This document shows, piece by piece, positions 26,525-33,234 of a stretch of 64,000 nt of DNA (within the stretch, counting starts at the first letter, position 1; each line of letters opens with the position of its first letter). The notes under the pieces are model-generated. The model was not told the origin of the DNA, made no database searches, and saw only the letters and a program-made list of their open reading frames with translations. The DNA is from Streptomyces sp. Edi4 (GTDB taxonomy: Bacteria; Actinomycetota; Actinomycetes; Streptomycetales; Streptomycetaceae): contig NZ_JBEJGY010000004.1 of assembly GCF_040253615.1 (NCBI RefSeq), forward strand, positions 3,348,001 through 3,412,000, given 5' to 3'. A program made the translations under genes and the position numbers.

Positions 26525-27796
26525 GTGGCATCCACGGTCACTTCTGACCAGCGGCCCGGTTACGGGCAGCTGCTGCGCACACCCGGCGCACTGTCCTTCC
26601 TCCTGCCCGGCTTCGCCGCCCGGCAGCCCTTCGCGATGCTCACCATCGGCATTCTGCTGCTCGTCCAGCACACCACCGGCTCCTACGGCGGTGCCGGCGC
26701 CGTGGCCGCCTTCACCGGCGTCTCCATGGCCCTGTTCGCGCCGCAGAGCGGCAAGCTCGCGGACCGCTTCGGACAGCGCGCGGTCCTGGTGCCGGGCGTG
26801 CTCGTCCACGCCGCCTCGGTGTCGGCGCTGACCGCGCTCGCGCTGGCCGGCGCGCCGTTGTGGGCCCTGTTCATCGCTGCCGTGCCCACCGGCGCCTCCG
26901 TCCCGCAGGTCGGCCCCATGGTGCGGGCCCGCTGGGCCAGCAGGCTCGACGGCTCCCCGCTGATGGCGACCGCTGCGGCCTTCGAGTCGGTGACCGACGA
27001 GTTCACCTTCGTCATCGGTCCCGTCCTCGCGACCGCCCTGTGCACCAGCGTCCACCCCGCGGCCGGTCTGATCGCCGAGGCGTCGCTGACCCTCGTCGGC
27101 GGCCTCCTGTTCGCCGCCCGGCGCGGTACGCAGCCGCCGGTACGCAGCGCCGCCGACCACGAGCGGAGCGAGCACACCTCCGCGCTGTCCATCCCGGGCG
27201 TCCGCGTCCTCGCGATGGCCTTCCTCGGCATCGGTTCGGTCTTCGGCGGCATGCAGGTTTCGCTGACCGCGTTCGCGGAAGAGATCGGCAACCCCGGCAT
27301 CAACGGCGTCCTTTACGGCATTTTCGCCGCCGGAAACATGCTGGCGGGCATCGCGTGCGGCGCCATCGCCTGGAAGTCCGCCCCTCGCACCCGCCTGATC
27401 GCCGGCTACACGGCGCTCGCCCTGGCGGCGTCCGGACTGTGGGCGGCGCACTCCGCCCTGCTGCTCGGCGGCCTCGGCCTGATCGTCGGTCTGTGCATCG
27501 CCCCCGCCCTGATCACGGGTTACACGCTCGTCGAGACCCTGGTCCCGGCCACATCCCGCACCGAGGCCTTCACCTGGCTGACCGGCGCGGTGGCCCTCGG
27601 CCAGGCCGCCGCCGTCACCGTCGCGGGACGCCTGACCGACGCCCACGGCTCGACCGCCGGATTCCTGGTGCCGATGGGGGGCACGGTGCTGGCTCTGATC
27701 ACGCTCTACGCCCTGCGCTCGCGGCTCACCCCGCCCGCTCCGGCACGTACCGTGGCGCGTGGCGTCGGTCACCGTGTCCCCGTCGCAGTGGACTGA
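26525..27796 (+). CDS. MFS permease
   Basis: 423 residues from GTG 26525 (AAGGGG upstream; the open frame starts earlier at 26483). Twelve hydrophobic segments are visible. The first cytoplasmic loop GKLADRFGQRAVLVPG is the MFS motif A region. FESVTDEFTFVIGPVLATAL is a feature of the putative efflux/sugar MFS subgroup common in actinomycetes. Substrate unknown. The leader of about 200 nt contains a long palindrome. An FmdB gene follows 68 bp downstream behind its own promoter and operator. Confidence 0.9.
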   Translation: MASTVTSDQRPGYGQLLRTPGALSFLLPGFAARQPFAMLTIGILLLVQHTTGSYGGAGAVAAFTGVSMALFAPQSGKLADRFGQRAVLVPGVLVHAASVSALTALALAGAPLWALFIAAVPTGASVPQVGPMVRARWASRLDGSPLMATAAAFESVTDEFTFVIGPVLATALCTSVHPAAGLIAEASLTLVGGLLFAARRGTQPPVRSAADHERSEHTSALSIPGVRVLAMAFLGIGSVFGGMQVSLTAFAEEIGNPGINGVLYGIFAAGNMLAGIACGAIAWKSAPRTRLIAGYTALALAASGLWAAHSALLLGGLGLIVGLCIAPALITGYTLVETLVPATSRTEAFTWLTGAVALGQAAAVTVAGRLTDAHGSTAGFLVPMGGTVLALITLYALRSRLTPPAPARTVARGVGHRVPVAVD

Positions 27797-27826
27797 TCCC
27801 GAGGAATACGTCACTATGGACCGTCG

Positions 27827-27853
27827 TTAGCACTCATCGAGTGAGAGTGCCAG
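27827..27853 (+). promoter_or_regulatory. CIRCE-like element (HrcA operator) upstream of fmdB
   Basis: TTAGCACTC-N9-GAGTGCCAG has the exact 9-bp spacing of CIRCE (TTAGCACTC-N9-GAGTGCTAA), with a perfect left arm and two differences in the right arm. Its end merges with the AGGAGG ribosome site of the next gene. A plausible promoter, TGGACT-N17-CACTAT (27789-27817), ends 9 bp before it. HrcA binding would block transcription and perhaps translation of the FmdB-like gene. Confidence 0.75.
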
Positions 27854-27864
27854 GAGGAAGACAA

Positions 27865-28176
27865 GTGCCGACCTACCAGTACCAGTGCACCGAGTGCGGC
27901 GAGGGCCTCGAGGCGGTGCAGAAGTTCACCGATGACGCCCTGACCGTTTGCCCGAACTGCGACGGACGCCTGAAGAAGGTGTTCTCGGCGGTCGGCATCG
28001 TCTTCAAGGGCTCGGGCTTCTACCGCAACGACAGCCGTGGCTCGTCGTCCAGCAGCTCCCCCGCGTCCAGCTCGGCGTCCAAGACCTCGACGTCGTCGAG
28101 CTCGGACTCCAAGCCCGCCGCGTCGACGAGCTCCACCTCTGCGTCGACCTCATCGAGCGCGAGCCCGGCCGCCTGA
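27865..28176 (+). CDS. FmdB-family zinc-ribbon protein
   Basis: 103 residues from GTG 27865, with AGGAGG upstream. The N-terminal 52 residues are the FmdB zinc ribbon (PTYQYQCTECGEGLEAVQKF, CPNCDGRLKKVFS, GIVFKGSGFYRND) with two CxxC pairs. The rest is a Ser/Ala/Lys-rich disordered tail. These proteins are sometimes called FmdB regulators, but their role is unproven. The CIRCE-like element suggests heat-shock control. Followed by a strong terminator. Confidence 0.92.
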   Translation: MPTYQYQCTECGEGLEAVQKFTDDALTVCPNCDGRLKKVFSAVGIVFKGSGFYRNDSRGSSSSSSPASSSASKTSTSSSSDSKPAASTSSTSASTSSSASPAA

Positions 28177-28193
28177 CCCACCGCAGCGCATCA

Positions 28194-28220
28194 CCCCCGC
28201 CGTTCCACGGCGGGGGTTTT
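28194..28220 (+). terminator. Intrinsic terminator of fmdB
   Basis: A perfect 9-bp stem (CCCCCGCCG/CGGCGGGGG) with TTCCA loop is followed by TTTT. Confidence 0.9.
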
Positions 28221-28251
28221 CGCGTTCGGGGCCCCCGTTAGTGTGACCGGC

Positions 28252-29085
28252 ATGACCAACGCAGAGATCGGCGTCATCGGCGGCTCGGGCTTCTACTCGT
28301 TCCTCGAGGACGTCACCGAGGTCCAGGTGGACACTCCCTACGGCGCCCCAAGCGACTCACTCTTCCTCGGCGAGATCGCCGGCCGGAAGGTGGCGTTCCT
28401 CCCCCGCCACGGCCGAGGCCACCACTTGCCGCCGCACCGCATCAACTACCGCGCCAACCTGTGGGCGCTGCGCTCGGTAGGGGTACGCCAGGTCCTGGGC
28501 CCGTGCGCGGTCGGCGGCCTGCGCCAGGAGTACGGGCCGGGCACGCTGCTCGTACCGGACCAGCTGGTGGACCGTACGAAGGCGCGCACGGGGACCTTCT
28601 TCGACGGTGTGCCGCTGCCGGACGGCACGATCCCCAACGTCGTGCACACCACGTTCGCCGATCCCTACTGCCCCGTCGGCCGTGCGGCCGCGCTGACCGC
28701 CGCCGACGGCCACGGCTGGCAGGCCGTGGACGGCGGCACCATGGTCGTCATCGAGGGGCCCCGCTTCTCCACCCGCGCCGAGTCGCGGTGGCACGCCGCG
28801 ATGGGCTGGTCGGTGGTCGGCATGACCGGGCACCCCGAGGCCGTCCTCGCCCGCGAACTGGGCCTCTGCTACACGTCCATGTCCCTCGTCACCGACCTCG
28901 ACGCAGGCGCCGAGACCGGCGACGGCGTCTCGCACACCGAGGTCCTGAAGGTGTTCGGTGAGAACGTGGCGCGCCTGCGCGAGGTCCTGTTCGACGCGGT
29001 CGCGGCCCTTCCGGCGACGGAGGACCGCGGCTGCCTGTGCACGCACGCACACGACGGCTGGGACCTGGGGATCGAGCTGCCGTGA
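28252..29085 (+). CDS. mtnP: S-methyl-5'-thioadenosine phosphorylase
   Basis: 277 residues from ATG 28252; TAGTGT ends 7 nt upstream, so the mRNA may be leaderless. It phosphorolyses methylthioadenosine to adenine and methylthioribose-1-phosphate in methionine salvage. Motifs are IGVIGGSGFYSF, LPRHGRGHHLPPHRINYRANLWAL (phosphate and substrate binding), GGTMVVIEGPRFSTRAES and VVGMTGHPEAVLARELGLCYTSMSLVTD. Some actinobacterial relatives also use adenosine or inosine. Confidence 0.94.
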   Translation: MTNAEIGVIGGSGFYSFLEDVTEVQVDTPYGAPSDSLFLGEIAGRKVAFLPRHGRGHHLPPHRINYRANLWALRSVGVRQVLGPCAVGGLRQEYGPGTLLVPDQLVDRTKARTGTFFDGVPLPDGTIPNVVHTTFADPYCPVGRAAALTAADGHGWQAVDGGTMVVIEGPRFSTRAESRWHAAMGWSVVGMTGHPEAVLARELGLCYTSMSLVTDLDAGAETGDGVSHTEVLKVFGENVARLREVLFDAVAALPATEDRGCLCTHAHDGWDLGIELP

Positions 29086-29232
29086 GGTGGGGAGCGGGGC
29101 GGGCTTGAGGGCGGGGCGGGCGTGGACGAGGGGTCGGGGCGGGTGTGGGCGTGACGGCGGGGCGGGCGCGGGCCCGGGTTCGGGGTGCGAGGTTTGGGTT
29201 TTGGGCCTGAACTCCCCGTTCGGGTGAGCGAG

Positions 29233-29259
29233 TTGTCCACAAGCGGAGGGTGGTCCACA
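29233..29259. promoter_or_regulatory. Two DnaA-box-like sequences
   Basis: TTGTCCACA (29233-29241) equals the preferred Streptomyces DnaA box, and TGGTCCACA (29251-29259) is one mismatch away, 18 bp further on. They lie in the otherwise empty 250-bp gap before the SAF-domain gene. Confidence 0.35.
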
Positions 29260-29332
29260 GGCCCCGGCGAGATCGCGCGGGACGGGGGATCGTGAGGAGC
29301 GTCAGAGCAGCACAGGCACTCCACGATCGGCA

Positions 29333-30181
29333 GTGATCACGATGTCCGCACAGCGCACGATGCCCACACAGCTCACGATGCCCGCACAGCCCACGATGCC
29401 CGCGTCCACACCTCCGCCGGGGCCCGCGCCCGCAGGCACGACCGCGTCCAGGCCCGGGCTCCCGCCCCTGCACCCGCATGTACGTGCGTCCGCGTCCAGG
29501 CCGGAGGCGATCCGCACGTCCGGGCCCGGGACGGCACCCGAGCCCAGGCCCGCGCCCGCACCCGCTCACTCCCAGAGCCACACCCACACCCCCAGCTCCT
29601 CCTTCACCTCCGCCCGTGCTCGCCGTCCCTCGCCCCTCCCCTACCTGCCTCCCCTGCCTGCGCCGGAGCCCGGCAGTGTGCCGTTCTTCCCGCCGCTGCG
29701 GGTGCGCGGCGGGAAGAACGCGCTGCGCCGCGTGATGCGCAAGCGACGGCGGGCCCTGGCGGCGGGGCTCGCGGTCACGGCGGCGGCCCTCGCGGTCTCC
29801 AGCCCGCAGGCAGCCGAGCGGCCTCGTCCGGCCGAAGCCATGGCCACGGCCCCGGCGCCACGCGAACGCGGGCCCGCGCGACCGGCCCCGGTGGCGACGG
29901 CCGAGCTCGTGTCGGCCCCGGTACGGATCGCGGACGCGGAGACCGTACGGCTGCTGAGGCCCGGCGACCGGGTCGATGTGATCGCGTCCGTCAACTCGCC
30001 CTCGGGCGCGGCCGGCGAGGCACGCGTGGTGGCAACGAACGCCAGGGTCAAGGGAGTTCCGGCCCCGAGGCAGGCCGCGTCGGACACCGGGGCTCTCGTC
30101 ATCCTCGCCGTACCGCGCGAGACCGCCAGGGCGCTGGCGGGCGCGGGCACCACGTCCCGGCTGGCGGTGACCCTGTGCTGA
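29333..30181 (+). CDS. CpaB/RcpC-like SAF-domain protein with long disordered N-terminus
   Basis: 282 residues from GTG 29333; the true start may be further in. The first half is Pro/Ala/Ser-rich, opening with four TMPAQP-like repeats. A basic stretch (ALRRVMRKRRR) leads into one membrane segment (ALAAGLAVTAAALAVSS). The C-terminal part (ELVSAPVRIADAETVRLLRPGDRVDVIASV, ALVILAVPRETARALAGAGTTSRLAVTL) resembles the RcpC/CpaB Flp-pilus assembly fold. No tad pilus genes are nearby. mscL follows. Confidence 0.75.
   Translation: MITMSAQRTMPTQLTMPAQPTMPASTPPPGPAPAGTTASRPGLPPLHPHVRASASRPEAIRTSGPGTAPEPRPAPAPAHSQSHTHTPSSSFTSARARRPSPLPYLPPLPAPEPGSVPFFPPLRVRGGKNALRRVMRKRRRALAAGLAVTAAALAVSSPQAAERPRPAEAMATAPAPRERGPARPAPVATAELVSAPVRIADAETVRLLRPGDRVDVIASVNSPSGAAGEARVVATNARVKGVPAPRQAASDTGALVILAVPRETARALAGAGTTSRLAVTLC
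29338..29409 (+). repeat. Four imperfect 18-bp coding repeats
   Basis: Units of the form CACGATGCCCGCACAGCC start at 29338, 29356, 29374 and 29392 and encode Thr-Met-Pro-Ala-Gln-Pro-like hexapeptides. Confidence 0.8.
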
Positions 30182-30304
30182 TTCGCACGGGCGAACGGGC
30201 AAGTCACCGGTTCGCGTGCGCGGATTGGACAGCGCGCGTCCGCGCTGTCCAAGGTGGCGCAGGAGTTCGCTCCGCCCCCTGCACACGCGAGGAAAGGCTC
30301 ATTG

Positions 30305-30874
30305 GTGAGCGAGGACAAGACAGGCGTGATGGCCGGCTTCAAGGCCTTCTTGATGCGTGGAAACGTGATCGACCTGGCCGTCGCCGTGGTGATCGGCGCC
30401 GCGTTCACCAACATCGTGAACTCGGTCGTGAAGGGCGTGATCAACCCGCTCGTCGGCGCGTTCGGCACGAAGAACCTGGAGAGCTACCACTCCTGCCTGA
30501 AGGGCCCGTGCACGGGAGACTCGGGCATCCAGATCCTCTGGGGCGGGGTGCTCAGCGCCGTGCTGAGCTTCTTCATCACCGCAGCCGTCGTCTACTTCCT
30601 GATGGTGCTGCCGATGGCCAGGATCCTGGCCAAGCGCGCCATGCACGACAAGGCGAAGGAGGGGGTGCGCGAGACGATGGAGGTCAGCGAGCTGGAGGTG
30701 CTGAAGGAGATCCGCGACGTCCTGGTCGCCCAGCGCGGCCCCGGCTCCGGGCCGGCCTCTGGCTCGGGCTCGGGCTCGGGCCCTGGCTCCGGTGCGGGCC
30801 CCGGCTCCGCCCCCGGCACCGCTCCGGGCACCACGCCTGGAACGGGCCCCGGCTCCGGCCCCGCAGGGTTCTAG
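30305..30874 (+). CDS. mscL: Large-conductance mechanosensitive channel MscL
   Basis: 189 residues from GTG 30305 with AGGAAAGG 8 nt upstream. Pore helix TM1 is GFKAFLMRGNVIDLAVAVVIGAAFTNIVNSVV, followed by an outer loop with two cysteines (SCLKGPC) and TM2 (VLSFFITAAVVYFLMVLPM). The cytoplasmic helix region (ELEVLKEIRDVLVAQ) is typical. About 45 extra C-terminal residues are Gly/Ser/Pro/Thr repeats, making it longer than the usual 130-150. It opens under membrane tension to protect against osmotic downshock. Confidence 0.95.
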   Translation: MSEDKTGVMAGFKAFLMRGNVIDLAVAVVIGAAFTNIVNSVVKGVINPLVGAFGTKNLESYHSCLKGPCTGDSGIQILWGGVLSAVLSFFITAAVVYFLMVLPMARILAKRAMHDKAKEGVRETMEVSELEVLKEIRDVLVAQRGPGSGPASGSGSGSGPGSGAGPGSAPGTAPGTTPGTGPGSGPAGF

Positions 30875-30930
30875 GACCGTCCCCTACGACGCGAGAACGG
30901 CGTCCGGACCACACATCGCGCGGGGCGCGG

Positions 30931-30990
30931 ACGCGGTGGGTGACTTACTCGTCGCGGACGACGCGGTGGGCGACCCACTCGTCGCAGACG
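30931..30990. repeat. Imperfect 30-bp tandem duplication
   Basis: Two adjacent 30-bp units (30931-30960 and 30961-30990) differ at four positions. They lie between the convergent mscL and small-protein genes. No gene is supported here. Confidence 0.75.
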
Positions 30991-31070
30991 TCATGGTGGC
31001 GGCGTGCGGCCGGCGCGCCGCACGCGACACGGACACCGGCGGCGACCCGCACCCGCACACCGCGCACGCG

Positions 31071-31274
31071 TCAGATGTGGTGGGGCGGCTTCTCGTCGAG
31101 GAAGCGGGCCAGGTCGGCGGCGCTGTCCGGGGAGGCGGGGCGTTCGCCCCAGCCACGGTCGGTGTCGTCGGCGGACTGCTGGTCCAGCGGGTCGTCGAAG
31201 ACGAGCCTCGGCTTGGCCGGCTCCTTGGACACTGAGTCCCGGTCGCGGGGACCGGGGGCGGGGGCGGTGCTCAT
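31071..31274 (-). CDS. Small conserved hypothetical protein
   Basis: 67 residues, acidic and probably unstructured, with the compact segment PRLVFDDPLDQQSADDTDRG and a C-terminal DSAADLARFLDEKPPHH. TACCCT ends 6 nt before the ATG, so it may be leaderless; GGAGG is too close to serve as a normal ribosome site. Similar short proteins exist in other streptomycetes as far as I recall. Function unknown. Confidence 0.7.
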   Translation of the reverse strand: MSTAPAPGPRDRDSVSKEPAKPRLVFDDPLDQQSADDTDRGWGERPASPDSAADLARFLDEKPPHHI

Positions 31275-31464
31275 GCCTCCAGGGTACGGCGGGCGACGGC
31301 GCCCTCCGCCCGGCAGACGGTCCCGGGGGCGGAGGGGCAGCGGCGGCCGGCGCTGGGAGCGGTGGTCCTGCCCGTACGCGCACGGTCGGCCCCGCACTCC
31401 CCGGGGTCGGCCTCGCCCCGGACACCAACCCCAACAACCCCAGCAAGCCCAACGACCATGGAAA

Positions 31465-31923
31465 TCAACGGTCCTTGGGATCGAGCGCCCACAGGCCCAA
31501 GACCACCAGGAACGACAGACACAGGAAGCCCGCACCCCACCAGGCGGTGCCGGTGTTGCCCCGCATCCACTCGTTCACCACCACGGTCAGGCCCCACAGC
31601 TGACCGATGACCACGGTGATCGCCAGGACGAGGCGAGCCGTCAGCTTCGACGAGCGTTCCGGCTCCTGCTCGCTGCCGGCGCCGGGCCCCGCCCCGGTGT
31701 GCCGGACGCGGGGATCGCCATAGCCGCTGGTCGGGCGGATCTGCGGGTAGCGCTCGTGGACCGGCCGGTTGAGCCGGGGCTGCGCGGAGCCGGGGGTGTA
31801 CGAGGGCCGCACGGGCACGGCGTGCCCCTCGCCGGGCCCAGCGGTGTCCCCGCCGCCCGGGGCCCTGCCATCAGGGCTCCCACCGAGCCGCCGGGACGCG
31901 TCCCCTTCCGCGTCAGGGTTCAT
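31465..31923 (-). CDS. Membrane protein, last gene of the molybdoenzyme operon
   Basis: 152 residues. The first 90 are polar and Pro/Gly-rich. Two membrane helices follow (LVLAITVVIGQLWGLTVVVNEWM and GAGFLCLSFLVVLGLWAL). Its ATG overlaps the Rieske stop as ATGA, so it is translated with the operon. It could anchor or accompany the redox complex. No family recognised. Confidence 0.8.
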   Translation of the reverse strand: MNPDAEGDASRRLGGSPDGRAPGGGDTAGPGEGHAVPVRPSYTPGSAQPRLNRPVHERYPQIRPTSGYGDPRVRHTGAGPGAGSEQEPERSSKLTARLVLAITVVIGQLWGLTVVVNEWMRGNTGTAWWGAGFLCLSFLVVLGLWALDPKDR

Positions 31924-32573
31924 GTCCGCTCACTCCTTTCGGCCGCCCGGGCGTTCGCGGCGGAGCAGCCGAGGCGGGCCGCCAGGTCGGGGCGCTGGTC
32001 GGCGAACTGCCGGCAGACGGCGTCCTTGGTGCTCTCGCCGGATCGCGCCGTGGCCACCGCCCAGACGCTTCCGTCGTCCTGCTCCACCAGGAGCACCTTG
32101 GGCAGCGGACGCGGCGGAGGTCCCGCCGTCACCTCTCCGGTGCGGGCGTCGAAGACACCTTCGTGGCAGGGGCAGTACAACTCACCCTCGGCGCCCCGGT
32201 CCTCGCGCCACAGCACGCCGCAGGCCAGATGCGTACAGACGGCGGAGTAACCCACCAGGGTGCCGTCCTTGAGGCGGACGGCGACCGCGCGGTCGTCCTC
32301 TCCGGGGAAGCGGAAGGCGACGGACTCGCCGGGGGCGAGGACGCGCGCCACCTGCTTGGCATCGGGCGGCCCGTCGCCGTCGCCGTGCCGGTGCAGTACG
32401 CCGGCGGCGACGGCGAGGCCGCCGACGGCAAGGCCGCCCGAGACGGTGGTGACGATGCGCAGGTAGTCGCGGCGGGTGGTGAGGGAGTCGGCGGCGATCC
32501 GGTCGTGAAGGGCGGCCTGGGCCGGGTCGGCGGCGGGGTCGGGGGCGGCCGGGGTCTGGTCGGTGACGCTCAT
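31920..32573 (-). CDS. Rieske [2Fe-2S] protein with Tat signal
   Basis: 217 residues. A twin-arginine motif (LTTRRDYLRI, RR at 34-35) precedes one hydrophobic segment (GGLAVGGLAVAAGVL), so export by Tat with membrane anchoring is likely. Cluster ligands are C113/H115 (CTHLAC) and C134/H137 (CPCH); C118 and C136 give the usual disulfide. The first motif has Ala where Gly is common. It overlaps genes on both sides by ATGA and would pass electrons between the molybdoenzyme and the respiratory chain. Confidence 0.92.
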   Translation of the reverse strand: MSVTDQTPAAPDPAADPAQAALHDRIAADSLTTRRDYLRIVTTVSGGLAVGGLAVAAGVLHRHGDGDGPPDAKQVARVLAPGESVAFRFPGEDDRAVAVRLKDGTLVGYSAVCTHLACGVLWREDRGAEGELYCPCHEGVFDARTGEVTAGPPPRPLPKVLLVEQDDGSVWAVATARSGESTKDAVCRQFADQRPDLAARLGCSAANARAAERSERT

Positions 32574-33226
32574 CGGGTGCCGTCCATCCCGCCCGCGCGT
32601 CGCCCGCCGCCCCGGTCGGAGTCGGCTTGGTCCACGGCTCTTCCGTTCACCTCGACGATCGGCAGGCCGCCGGGCACCGGCCACTGGACCTTGTCGGCGG
32701 GCACGACCATGGCCACGCCGGTGGAGACGACCACATCGCCGAACGTGAAGGAGTCGGCGACCTGGACCCCGGGGCGCTCGGCGCGCAGTTCGTCGACGGT
32801 GCCGTAGAAGAGCGCGCCGGTCGGGCAGACCGTGGCGCACATGGGGGCCAGACCGTAGGAGGTGCGGTCGTAGCAGAGGTTGCACTTCATCTGGAGCTTC
32901 GCCTGGAGGTCGATCTTCGGTACGCCGAAGGGGCAGGCGTTGACGCAGTTGGCGCAGCCGATGCAGCGGGTGGTGTCGGCCTGCTGCACCACACCGTCCG
33001 CGGTCACCAGGATCGCGTCGGCGGGACACACCTCGGCGCAGGGTGCGACCGGGTCCTCGCAGTGCATGCAGACCGTGGGAAGGGAGGCGACGGAGTGACC
33101 CTCGTCGGGATAATCAAGATGGATCATGGACTTGCCCCGGTGCGAGTCGCACTCGCGGCACGCGGACACGCAGGCCTGGCAGCCGATGCAGCGCCCCGGG
33201 TCAATGAAGATCGTTCTGCCCATCAT
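32570..33226 (-). CDS. Four-cluster ferredoxin-type oxidoreductase subunit
   Basis: 218 residues from ATG 33226 (GAGGA 5 nt upstream; a second ATG follows directly). Four cysteine sets are visible: CIGCQACVSAC, CMHCEDPVAPCAEVCP, CIGCANCVNACPFGVP and CNLCYDRTSYGLAPMCATVCP. This is the pattern of electron-transfer subunits of Mo-bis-PGD enzymes (HybA/DmsB/NrfC type). No signal peptide; it may be cytosolic or travel with a partner. It starts 8 bp after the catalytic subunit and overlaps the Rieske gene. Confidence 0.95.
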   Translation of the reverse strand: MMGRTIFIDPGRCIGCQACVSACRECDSHRGKSMIHLDYPDEGHSVASLPTVCMHCEDPVAPCAEVCPADAILVTADGVVQQADTTRCIGCANCVNACPFGVPKIDLQAKLQMKCNLCYDRTSYGLAPMCATVCPTGALFYGTVDELRAERPGVQVADSFTFGDVVVSTGVAMVVPADKVQWPVPGGLPIVEVNGRAVDQADSDRGGGRRAGGMDGTR

Positions 33227-33234
33227 GGCGTTCC

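Noticed and set aside
29338..29409. CRISPR-like array
   Set aside because: Units are contiguous 18-bp coding repeats with no spacers, and no cas genes are present.
30792..31235. 147-codon plus-strand ORF after mscL
   Set aside because: Starts inside mscL in another frame and runs antisense to the 67-residue gene; the middle is a 30-bp duplication.
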